Shown piece by piece: positions 37,591 to 48,579 of a stretch of 64,000 bases of DNA. A model generated the notes under the pieces. That model saw nothing but the letters and a program-made list of their open reading frames with translations, searched no databases and was not told the origin of the DNA. Every line of letters starts with the position of its first letter. Within the stretch, counting starts at the first letter, position 1. Position numbers and translations under genes: made by a program. This DNA is from Adiantum capillus-veneris. Taxonomy: Eukaryota > Streptophyta > Polypodiopsida > Polypodiales > Pteridaceae. The stretch covers positions 15,728,478-15,792,477 of the forward strand of contig CM043961.1 of NCBI GenBank assembly GCA_014529385.2. Reading direction: 5' to 3'.

Positions 37591-38951
37591 TTGCTGCCTT
37601 GACGAAGCTGCACAAATAAAAAAACAGCATATCCCCTTCCCTCCCCACCTCGCGTGTCGCGCTGCAGCTCCCAACCAGCTTTGAGCACCCCCTTCTCTCC
37701 CATCCTCTGCGCATGCCCGACTGATCTGATGTCGCCTGCTCACACTCGATAGCTGGCCTGCCTACCGCGTCATCATTCCTATCCTTCACCATAAGGGCAC
37801 CTCGTAAAGATTCTTCTCGCAATTTCTTTTCCAGAATGTGTAGGACATACTCAAGATTATAGGACTTGGAACCACCTGGATCACACATGTTGGTGGCCTT
37901 CATCACTCACTAGTGGAAGGACATACTGATCACACACACTGATGCCCCAATTAAATTTCTTAATTTTCAATTTTTACTAATTCCTTTGCTTGACAAACAA
38001 ATACAAGCAAAAAATCATGAGCATGTTTTGAGTTTTCTTAGTCCACATCAGTAAACCCAAGCTTTGGTTAGGTAGCTTAGGTCACACTATTGTAAAATAT
38101 CAGGTATTTGAGTGACCCAAAACTTTTAGTATTATGACAGGGCATTGCTTGTTTATTCAAAAAATCTTTCATCTATAGTTTTTTTCCTGATCTCATGAAT
38201 CACTATTACACAATTTTGGTTAGTCAGCTGCTTTAGTCAAAGATTGCATATAAGTAGCAGTCTATCGTTCTCAAATGTTTAAAGCATAACTAATTTCATG
38301 TCAAATTTAATTTTGTAAAACATGATTAGTTTCCAATAAATTAGATTTACTTCTTAATTCAATGTATAAGATATTTGGAATGAATATTTGTTTTGATCAA
38401 ATTGTACAAAAATGCTTCAAATATAGAATGTCTATGTGTAAACACTTTCTTGTTGTTCAAAGCCAGCTATCTTTTAAAGACAATACTCTTTTGTGTCTAA
38501 GTAGTCTATTTAAAATAGAAACACACATGGTCTAAACATAAGGCCCTTGCAATCAAGTGGGTGGGCCGGCACATTGGCTCTAGCGTACTCTTTGTATATG
38601 GCCTTTGAATAGACCCACTGTTGGTAATTCTTGCTTAGGTCGACAAGTGTTATGTGGATTTGACAAAGAACCTAGACCGGAGTTTCTATTTACAGCCATT
38701 GTAGTTCTTTAATTCGACTGGTTTCAGGAAGTAGGAAGTACCAACTTCACTCTTCCTTTTCAGAGTTTTTGTTTAAACTTGATGTCCTTTTTCAGGGAAA
38801 GACTAGACTGCCTAGAGGGGTGCAATGTTCACAAAAACACTATCTAAATACTGGCTAGAAACTATCATCAAATTTAATTTTGGTCTACTTAAATGATTTT
38901 CTCTCCCTTGAATTGGCCATTCTAAAGAGAGAAAAAGAAAAGAGTGGAAGG
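37591..38951. other. Spacer, nothing recognised
   Basis: GC-richer up to about 37900, then AT-rich. The minus-strand open frames here include the SINE-like unit and have no recognised product. Confidence 0.5.
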
Positions 38952-39170
38952 ACCAAGAATATGAAGATGGATATAAGGTGCGTCTCAGGGCCTTAGGGTG
39001 CCAAAAAAATAAAACAACCTTAAGAAATGTTAATGTAGTTAGTTTTAGGTTCATCTAATAACCAAGACTATGAAGATGATATAAGGTGCGTCTCAGGGCC
39101 TTAGGGTACCAAAAGAGTATAGCAACCTTAAGAAGTGTTAATGCGCTTAGTTTCACGTTCATCTCATAAA
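38952..39170. repeat. 109-bp tandem repeat
   Basis: The block 'ACCAAGA(A/C)TATGAAGATG...ATAAGGTGCGTCTCAGGGCC' occurs at 38952 and 39061, each followed by 'AACCTTAAGAA(A/G)TGTTAATG'. A degraded third partial unit follows to about 39225. Confidence 0.85.
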
Positions 39171-39674
39171 CCTTAGGAAGTCAAGGGATGATAAAACCTT
39201 TAGAAGTGTCAATGGAATTGTTTCTAGAATCAGATGTACTTTTACGGGAGTAAAATGAATTAAAAATGGATCCTACATGCTTTCAGAAGTATGTGAGAAT
39301 GCTAGTTAAAAATGAGTCAATATGGGGTAGCTTGAACATGGCTTGAGGGTTCCTAATTATCCATGCACACACCTCTGAGAGGAGTGGTGGATACTCCTCA
39401 AGAGGAAAGTAAAGGTAAAAGAACTAAGGAAAGGTTTAGAAGTGGATGAACTCTCAAAAGGAGATGTAGTGAAACTATTTTTGAAATATCTCACGATAAA
39501 GAGTTGATCTCTAAAGACAACCTACTATCAAGACCAGGAACAAGGAGATCTACAACTTTTGTGTTGAACAATTTTTGAATAGAGGAGTGGAAGAGGAAGA
39601 AAAATGGGAAGTACTGTTACACAGCAGGCTAATCATAGCCTGCAGAGCAAGGCTTCTCACTTTCAAAATGTTCA

Positions 39675-39678
<4 letters not shown>

Positions 39679-39715
<37 letters not shown>
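39679..39715. repeat. (CT)n microsatellite
   Basis: About 18 uninterrupted CT units in spacer. Confidence 0.95.
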
Positions 39716-39719
<4 letters not shown>

Positions 39720-40564
39720 CAGAAATCTCCATAGCTACGATCCTCCACTATGCTATACTATGCTACATGAAGAGAAAGAGTACTATGAGCTCACCACTCT
39801 CAAAGAAGACGGTGGAGAAGCTATTCTGTCATAGATGACCCGTGCATGAAACTCCGTAAGTGAAGCTCTTCCAAAGAAAAGTATGCACATGTTTTTCAGA
39901 GCTCGGTCCTTCCACAAAATGAAGAAGAGATGTTCAAGGAGGAAGAAGATGATGCTTCTCCAAAGAGACGACTCTGTATCTGTTTGTGATCAAGGCTATT
40001 ATGTTGGCACATGATGAAAAGGCCACCTTATTGGAAAAATGATGTATCATGATTGTAATTAGCTTCATTGCAAGCTTCCGTAATACAAAAAAAATCCCTA
40101 TGGGAAGGGCAGGGGGCTTCGCCCATTCCGACCATCAATATTGTGTCGTCTATCTTTCTCCCTCTCTCTTTAAGTTTCTACTTATGGTTATGTGATTATG
40201 TTATGAATTTGATTATTTTCAAGTGATATTGGCAGTCGCCTACTCATATTACCTTACATAAACAAACATAGTCATATACTGGTTCACAAAGCCTTAAACT
40301 CCTATTGGAGTACAATGTTCACGGAACCATTGTTTGTTCTTATATAGGTTTTGAGAGAAACTAAGAACACTCTTATTAAGGTTATTTTTAGAGATAACCA
40401 CTAGCTTGACTTCATGCTATTCTTACACAATCATCATTTTGACGAGGTAGTGGGGTTGACATGAATATCGATCCGATTAAATTGTACAAAAATTCTTTGA
40501 ATATAGAAATGTCTTAGTGCAAATACTTTCTTGTTCTTTGGAGCATGTTGTTTGTAAGCAGTCT

Positions 40565-40568
<4 letters not shown>

Positions 40569-40611
<43 letters not shown>
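40569..40611. repeat. (GA)n microsatellite
   Basis: About 20 GA units with one interruption. Confidence 0.95.
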
Positions 40612-40779
40612 CAACAACATCATATGCTTGGGTTGCATCCTCTGTAGTATGTAAGCACCAAGCCAAACCTATGATTTCTTCACTGGATCTTGCGTCCATT
40701 AATGCATCAATTTTGGTCTATGTTGAGTAATTTTGTGATGTTGTCAAAGCTTGAGAGAGAGAAAGAATACTGATCCATC

Positions 40780-40781
<2 letters not shown>

Positions 40782-40857
<76 letters not shown>
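40782..40857. repeat. (GA)n microsatellite
   Basis: About 37 uninterrupted GA units, some 500 bp upstream of the SURP/G-patch gene's start codon. Confidence 0.95.
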
Positions 40858-41199
40858 ACTTGCGGGCTCAAGCGAAGGAGACAATGCACATAAACAATAG
40901 CCACATCCCACAATAGAGAACATGTAAGATAGCAAGTTTTTCTTGAGCGCAACATCGACAAAACAATGCATTGCCCCTTTAACAAAAGGGAAATGCCAAC
41001 AAATATTCAAAATATGTGACAAAAAATAAGAATGATAGAGTGATTAAAATTTATCTTTTTCTGCTTATTGAACTGAGATTTTAATACTTTCTACAAAATA
41101 AGAATGATAGACTAATTAAAATTTATCTTTTTAATACTTTCTACAATATTTATTCTTATCATTATAAACCGATTTTGATCGATCTCTCATATTTTGAAG

Positions 41200-41369
41200 T
41201 GATTGTCTGCTACTACTGGAGTTCGCGAACTTCCTAGGGTTTCCTGCGTTAAGCTTTTCGAAGGTTGCGCAGTCGTGCTTGCTGGTTCTACGGTCGGGCT
41301 TCGCAGACCTTATAGGTTTTTGTGGGTTTTGTGCGTGCCTACCAGTTTGCGTTTTGATGCGAAGGTCCC
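41200..41369 (+). promoter_or_regulatory. Putative promoter end and 5' UTR of the SURP/G-patch gene, with telo-box
   Basis: The composition turns GC-richer about 160 bases before the ATG, as in plant 5' UTRs. TAGGGTTT at 41235-41242 is the plant telo-box core, common near start sites of genes for translation and RNA processing. No clear TATA box was seen at the expected distance. Confidence 0.45.
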
Positions 41370-44300
41370 ATGGAGGGCGCTAATAGCAACGGCCTGAATT
41401 CTTTCCCTTTTATCAATGATGGATCGTTTCTGGAGCGATTTAAGCAGCTTCAAGAGCAGAAAGAAGCAGCAAAGGCAGAAATTTCTGCATGTGTAGCCCC
41501 ATCACTAGATCGTCGTTCTGCCACCGCAAAGGAGGTTTCTCTTCTGCCCTCAGGGATCAAGCTGACCCCTTCCCTGCAGAAGTCTTCTGTTGCACCAGGT
41601 GGAAAACTTGCGTTTAGTCTAAAACCAAAGTCAAGATCGGTTGTCAATCCATTGAAGCTGGGTGAGGATGATGATGAGGAGGAAGATGGACAACAGGCTC
41701 TTACTGATCCACAACCGAAAGGCAGAATAGCCAATGGGGGCTCACCTAAAGAACAGTCAAAAGACGCAAGTACTTTTCTCACCACTTTACTCTTCAAGTT
41801 TTTGTATTAACTATAAGAGAGAGTAAAAGTTAAGTGTGGGGGTAATTCCAAGTGTAAATTTTTATGGCTCTTCTCTAGAGGGTGAGGTTTCTGTGAAAGT
41901 TGACTGCATTATTATGTTCCATAGATGACTGGTATGATTAATGCAATATGCTATCTGCAGTTCCATGTTTACATGAATTTTAGAAGAAACATTTATGACA
42001 GGTTTCAAGGTATCCATTTAATTTTCATATTTTGTTGCTGTATTGAACGGCAGAGGTTTGGTTTATAAAGGGGCAAAGATGAAATGACGGGTTGCAAGGT
42101 ATCTAGTTAAATTCCATGGTTTGTTATTGCATTGGAAGCCACAACTACAGGCTGTGAATGGGGAAGAATTTTATGTTTCTTAGCCCGGAGACATACATGA
42201 TTTTTCTCAAGCTTGCTCGATATTTTGGGTGCTTCCACTTTTTGATCTTGGAGGACTACCAAAGGCTACTAATGGTTCTGAACTTTATGCTCTTTAATTT
42301 TCAAGGGTATGGGGATAAGTATGTGAGAGGGATGTGTCATGCATTGCTTGGAATGCCACGTGTTTTTCTTGTAAAAGCAAGACCCTTTCAAGGAGAATCA
42401 TGCTGTTTAATCCTTTTTTCCATAATCTTGATTCAAGCCCTTTTGCTGATGGCCAAGCGTGCGCGTTTGTTTCCTCCGTTACTATGTTGAACCTAATGGT
42501 TATCATTTTCTTTTTTTTGGCTTTTGCCTCATGAACGTGTGGATGGGGAGAACCATTGGGTACTTTGTTGAAGAAATAGATTCATATTTGGTGGTGGCTC
42601 TAGAATTTCTAGAATATATTGTGTATATATAGTCGAAGATAAGAGTGCTGATGATGGATTATCACAGTCTTCTACTTCCACGAACTTGTGGATGTGAAAA
42701 CTCATACCACACTACGAAGTGATGACACAAGGGCTTTATTCCAGTTGTATGCTTAGATATGCATGGGCTTTCAAGGTGCATGCAATAGAAGCAGAATTGA
42801 ATTTATTACTTAAGTAATGGAGGGAATTTTCTCTAAGGAGCTAGACTGAGAACATGAAAAGGAGGAGAATAGAATATTGGCACCAAGCTGGGACCAGAAG
42901 TGGGCTGATTCCTCCCCATGAAGAGTATCTTTCTTGACGGGGAAGATAGAAATACAAGCACATGCCTTACAAAACTTTACAAAGCAATTATGTTTCATAG
43001 TGTGCTCTATGCATGTATTTACTCAAATCTGTTGGATGAGAGCCAAGTGCTTTTGATTGAATGAGGGAAGAATATGGCATCATGAGAGCAACCATGATGA
43101 TGCCTTTAGGTGATCATCCTCCTAGTTAGGTCAGCTCCTTGAAAGCTTGTGACCTTACACAAGATTCACATGGGTGAGAATCCACGATGAATTGCTAGTC
43201 AAGGGTTGTTGACGAAAGTTGTGCTTGGCGGTGCTTTAATCGAAAATATGTCGAACATGATCATGCAAGGGAGCACAAAGATGTCCGTCCCAGATGGTTA
43301 GATACCTCCGCTAGATGCTTTCAGTTAGCCATCTATTGGGACGAAACAAAAGTATCTGTTCTAGATGGCCTATCAGTTATTTCCTTTCATAGTGCTCTAG
43401 TCACTCCATTGGAATGACGCACTAGGAATATCTCTTCTAGGATGGGATATGCCATCTAAGATTTTTTGCCATTCCCTTAATAATGCATCCATAATATTCT
43501 CTTCTTATGGATCCATTAAAACCACCAATTTAAATGTGCACACATTTATATACGAATTTCATTTATTCATTATTGTATAAAAATAGCTTGCTTAGCAACC
43601 ATAGCAGCTATAATACGCGTATTTTATTTAGAATACGGGTCGTCCCGTATTGAAACGTATAGCACGTCTCATAACGTTTTCTTTTGTAGCATTTTTTTGC
43701 TAAAAAACATATTCTATTTTAATGCCTTGTTAGTTGATCAAGTGTGTTTTAGACTTTCATGGTGCTTGTTTATGTATGCTATAATTAAACATTGAAGAGC
43801 CATTGAAAAGGTGCATGACCTGCTTCACTTGTCCTTGTTAAAGTATCGGATCTAAAAAAGTTGACGTATATTATTTTTGATTCTCAAAAATACTTCTAGT
43901 ACGCGTTTTGTACATCGTGTATTAAACGTCCCGTCCCGTACCGTGGTTGCTATGTTAGCAACATGCCTCTAATTGTCCTCGGACCTCAACTCTAGTGCTT
44001 CAAGATAACTGCCCAAGAGGTGTGATAAGGTTTCAAGTTTTTCTTAGTCATCCATTGAGCACCAAAAGGAGAATACCTAACTAAAAATTTACGAGTGCTC
44101 TTACCATTCTTAAGTTGGTCCTCCTGGTGGTGAACAATCTCCTCTAGTTGGAGGATCTCTTCTCTTTATATCTACTCAAGGAGTGGATTCTCCTAAGTTC
44201 CATCAAGATCAAGATTCAGGACGGAGTGTGGGCGTCAAGCCCCACCTTTCGGAATTGACGAAGTACAAGCATTTTTGGTGCGTCACAAGGTTGCATCGGG

Positions 44301-46952
44301 GAACGCTTGGGGAAACCGGCCCGTAGACTCGCTTGAGGACGGTAGACTTTAGTTTTCACCCGAATCTTACGTGATAATGTCACCAGCGTGTGACTACTAT
44401 CTATCCTTTTTGTTGATTTCTTTCTTATTATCTATTTACTTTCACTTTTTGGAAACATCCCTCGGGAAATCTAACTGCCCCGCATTGCATAGCTAGTGTG
44501 GAACTGTCCAGAGGGAGTCTAGGCCTGAGGGCAAGAGAGCACTAAGGTTGGACAAAGACTATGGTTAGCCAAAGTGGGGTCATTGACTAGCCAAAGTGGA
44601 ATCCTTTGCTACAGAGGCTACATTTCAGTTCTAGATGTGGCCGCAGTGTACAAAGAGGGTCGGATGACCTAGAAAGATACAATGGCAGCATCTCCTAAAA
44701 TTTAGGGAACTGCTATTTTGGGACCTGAAAATGTGTTGACGTCATTACCTCCGGAATGACAAAGGGAACATTTTCTTACTCTGCCGTGAAGTCAACTAGG
44801 TAGCCGGTTGGGAGATTTTTAGGTGGCAACCCCGAAACGGGAAAATGCTTGTAAATGTGCCAAGTGGCACCTTCTGGTGCACTTGCCTCATGCAACAAGA
44901 GTTGGCGCTGAATTTAGGAGGGGGAGAGCCTCATTTTCAGTTTTGTCACAGGTTAAGAGCTATGGAGTGCTTGCTTTCCCTCTTATGCACAGTGCGGTGC
45001 CAGGAGTGATGCCCTGCACGCTACGCACTGCCCTCTCTCTCCCCTTTGGCAGTATGTTATGCCCCACTAGTGGGCTCTTCATTTGACCAATGTACAGTTG
45101 TGTGGGTTCATGCGCGATTGCCGAGGCAAGAGCCTCTTGCACAGGTACTGGATTAGCTAGCGGCTAATCCCCCCCCCCCCCGCAGGTACAGGTGAATTCG
45201 GAGAGGTTTCACGCCAGAAATCTCGTCCGATTCAAAGGGCAAGTAGCCCTACAGGTGCGGGAGCTCGAGGACTTGCTACGGATGCGACCGGCACGCGAAA
45301 CGGAGCCCGAAACAGTGAATTACAGCCTGCTGTGTATTTTTGCAGGTTTAGGGTTTTGGCCCTAAACGGACCCTAATACCCCCAGGAGGTTCGGGGACGC
45401 AAGGGGACCGCTGTATAGGTGATCTGGCGCATTTTCAGGGCTGAAAACAGAGAATTCAGCGTGCTGCAGATTCTCGCCAGGTTTTGCAAAGCGCCCGTAT
45501 GCGTCGGGAAGGTCAGTCAATGCGTGGGAATATTGACTGTGAAGGGTTCTAGTACAGTTATGTTGCCGAAATCAAGCAAGAACAATCAAAATTCAGCCAA
45601 GGTTGTGCGGGGCAGCTTGGAAAGAACCACAGCGTTTATTCCCTCTTTTGAACAATAAAGAAATACCGAAAGGGGCGCCTAAGTTAGGGGCCAATTTGGT
45701 GTCGGTCTTCTTATACAGGTGCATTCTAGCATCTGTATCCCATTCCCCTCTCTTGTGTCACTATAGCGTAGGTATAATAGACGACTAATAATGGGTGAAA
45801 GCTAAATCAAGGTTTGAAGTAAAGTCTACCGCCCTTTTTGGATTGAACAGGCCGGTTTCAGATAAACTTTATTTGAACTTACGACACAGAGGAACTTCAA
45901 GAATAAACCTGTGATTGGAGGTATTATATCAAACAAAGCACGACTTGGCAGCGAGTGCCTCAAGTAGACACCGACACCTTGTAGGCCCTTTTGATATTTC
46001 CTTATTATTATTAAACTTGGGAGAAAACTTGCAAATTCCTACGAGCTCCTATGAGCTGTCCCGCTTTTACCGGCCTGAAAATGACTCACTCTTGCCCGAT
46101 TTCGGCAGCATAACCGCACTAGGAGGCTTCATAGACAAAATCCCCGTGCAAATGTAATTTTTCCGACGCATTCGAGCACTTTCCCAAACCTGGTGAGAGT
46201 TTGCAGCACTCTGAATTCTTTGTTTTCTGCCCCGAAAATGCACGAGAACACTTCTATTGTGATCCCCTAGCTTCCTTGAAACTCCTAGGGGTATTAGGGA
46301 TCAATGAGGGTCAAAACCCTATACCTGCAAAAATACACAGCAAGCTGTAATTAACTGTTTTGAGCTCCGTTTTGCGTGCCGGTTGCATCTGTAGCAAGCC
46401 CTTGCTCCTGCACCTGTAGGGCTACATGCCCTTTGAATCGAATGAGATTTCTCATGCGAAATCGCTCCGAATTCATTTGAATTTGTGAGAATGTCTAGGG
46501 TGACCTTGGGAAGTTCTTTTAGGATGTTTTGGACCTTTTCTCCACTAGAGTTACGAGTAAAGGTGACCTTTAAATGCCTGAAATTCTTTTGAGATTCTCT
46601 CTGCACCTTTCATCATTGACTGGCCAATTGATTTCCTCTTTTGAGCAGCCGAGGGAAGTGGTATTACCCGTCCGCTCAAGTGATTCACTTGGGACGCTTG
46701 AGAATCGTGTTGGTGTGGTTTAGCATCAACATGTAATTTAGGGGACAGCTGGACTTGTTTAAGATCGAATGTTCGTATGGTTAGTGATTTAACTAACGTG
46801 TGAATGAGAAAGCTGGAGTCAGGACAAACAAGATGCTATGCAGCTTTGTTAGGGCTTTGGATGGTCAATTGTATATAATGGCTAATGAGAAATGTGAAAT
46901 GTTTTTTAAATATAAATATAAATACAAATAAATAAATAAATAAATAAATAAT

Positions 46953-47032
<80 letters not shown>

Positions 47033-48579
47033 GCATGCATCTTTTCTCATTTCTTTGGTATTAATTGGAATTCTAAGTGACATGCAGTACCGTCTCCACC
47101 CACTGATTTGGAGGTGAAAAAGGTAGCCGACAAACTTGCACATTTTGTTGCTAAGAATGGCAGGCAGTTTGAAGATCTAACTCGCAAAAAGAACCCGGGA
47201 GATACTCCTTTTCGGTATGTTAGCGGAAAGCTATGGTTCGCTTATATTTGGTTTTAGAATCGGGTAAACTAATAGTTTTTTGAGGTTGTGTGTAGGTTTC
47301 TTTTTGATGTTGACTGTGCTGACTACAAATATTACAATTATCGTGTGGGTGTGGAGGAGAATTCTCTTGCTGCTGAGTCAAGAGTGGATGGTAGTTGTTG
47401 ATACTGACTACTTTTTAACTCTTTGCTTTCTCATGTTTCTGCTAGCTTGACACATTGAGGAGTGTTTCTGGTTAAGCTTGCCATGTCAAATCTGTGCCGC
47501 AAGGCCAGTGTTGCTCATTTTTTATTGCCACGGATGCTAATGCGGACTTTAGGAACCATGAGTGCAGCAGTCACGAGCTCCTTGCAAAACCAACAATGGA
47601 AAAGAGGGTCACAGCAAGGCGCAAAATACCAAACGCCAGCTTCAGCTCTTTATGGTGGGGAAGATGCTCATCAATCTGAGAACTATACAGAAGGCAATCA
47701 AGGTTGTTCTCATTTGCCCAGGTGGCCTAGCAATTTTGTTTTGAAATATTCAGTCTGCCGTTACTAACTCACAGCTATCTATCAATGTAGAGCCTGCTTC
47801 TGCCATGGATTCTGTGTCAATGATGGAATATTATATGCAAAAAGCAGCAAAAGAAGACATGCACAAGCCATATAAACGTTCTAGGGATGAAATGCCACCT
47901 CCGGCATTCCAAGCACCATGTAACTTGCCTTTCTTCACTTACCTCTGTTATGTATAGAAACTTGTCAAGCTCCTGCTGCAAATAGTGATGCTATTTGTCA
48001 ACCTTTTCTCAGCACCACCTGCAAAGAAAGGGCATCATATGGGGGATTACATACCGCAAGAAGAACTTGAAAAGTTTCTTTCGAAGTGCAACGATGCTAC
48101 TGCGCAAATGTTCAACAAAGAAGCAGCAGAGCGGGCAAAGATCCAGCCCGACAACAAGGGCCACAAGCTCTTGTCTAAAATGGGATGGAAAGAAGGTGTT
48201 GTTTTGTGCTTACGTTGAGCCTTTTGCAAAGGCTGTTCTATTATCCATGCTGGTAGTTAACACAGCGGATCAAGTTTACAGGTGAAGGCCTAGGGAGTGG
48301 GAGGGGTGGACGTGCAGATCCCGTGGAGGCTGGAGCTGTGAAGACAAATAACTTGGGTGTGGGAGCCCAGCAGCCCGGTGAAGTCAACCCCGATGATGAT
48401 ATATACGAGCAGTACAAGAAACGCATGATGCTTGGTTATCGCTATAGGCCAAACCCTCTTGTAAGCTGGAAAGTTAAATTTGACCTGTGTTTCTGTAATG
48501 TGCAATTGATCTTTGGATTATTAAGGTAATGACAATTGTCGCGTTTTTGCAGAATAACCCAAGAAAGGCCTATTATTGA
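41370..48579 (+). CDS. SUGP1: SURP and G-patch domain protein (SUGP1-like splicing factor)
   Basis: Eight exons fit a single frame: 41370-41769, 47088-47214, 47296-47390, 47568-47702 (or from 47463), 47791-47919, 48013-48195, 48282-48460 and 48553-48579. This gives about 424 residues, close to the size I recall for the plant family. An acidic N-terminal region (DDDEEEDG near residue 107) is followed by a SURP module at about residues 138-208 ('ADKLAHFVAKNG', 'NPGDTPFRFLFD'). Then come 'YQTPASALY', 'MEYYMQKAA', a G-patch at about 340-388 ('GHKLLSKMGWKEGEGLGSGRGG') and the conserved tail 'YRYRPNPLNNPRKAYY'. Such proteins act in the nucleus in pre-mRNA splicing. The G-patch is the part that in relatives activates a DEAH helicase (family knowledge). 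All exon borders are GT-AG with matching phases. Intron 1 is 5.3 kb and repeat-filled. It appears intact. The exon 4 start is the only unsure border. Confidence 0.9.
41770..43592. other. Left part of intron 1, nothing recognised
   Basis: Intronic sequence after the GTACTT donor. It has short open frames only and no repeat noticed. Confidence 0.6.
43593..43952. mobile_element. Possible MITE in intron 1
   Basis: The ends share an inverted TAGCAACCA, followed by CG-rich 'ATACGCGTATT' / 'CGTCCCGTCCCGTACC' sequence unlike the surrounding AT-rich intron. Length is about 360 bp with no coding capacity, as in non-autonomous DNA transposons. Flanking target duplications are not convincing, so the call is tentative. 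Confidence 0.35.
45194..46474. repeat. Long imperfect inverted repeat in intron 1
   Basis: The arm 45194-45725 pairs with 45945-46474 in reverse complement, leaving a loop of about 220 bases. The outer 165 bases match at about 80% by eye ('GATTCAAAGGGCA', 'AGCCCTACAGGTGC' and 'TGTGTATTTTTGCAGGT' are shared), with lower identity toward the loop. It could be a foldback transposon or two copies of one repeat inserted head to head. The family is not recognised. A C14 run (about 45169-45182) precedes it. Confidence 0.8.
46928..47029. repeat. Compound (AAAT)n(AT)n(AG)n microsatellite
   Basis: Three adjoining simple runs lie about 60 bases upstream of the exon 2 acceptor of the SURP/G-patch gene. 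Confidence 0.95.

Noticed and set aside
37444-37906. Minus-strand open frames around the SINE-like unit as a protein gene
   Set aside because: They cover the pol III box region and show no recognisable domain. GC-rich composition explains the open length.
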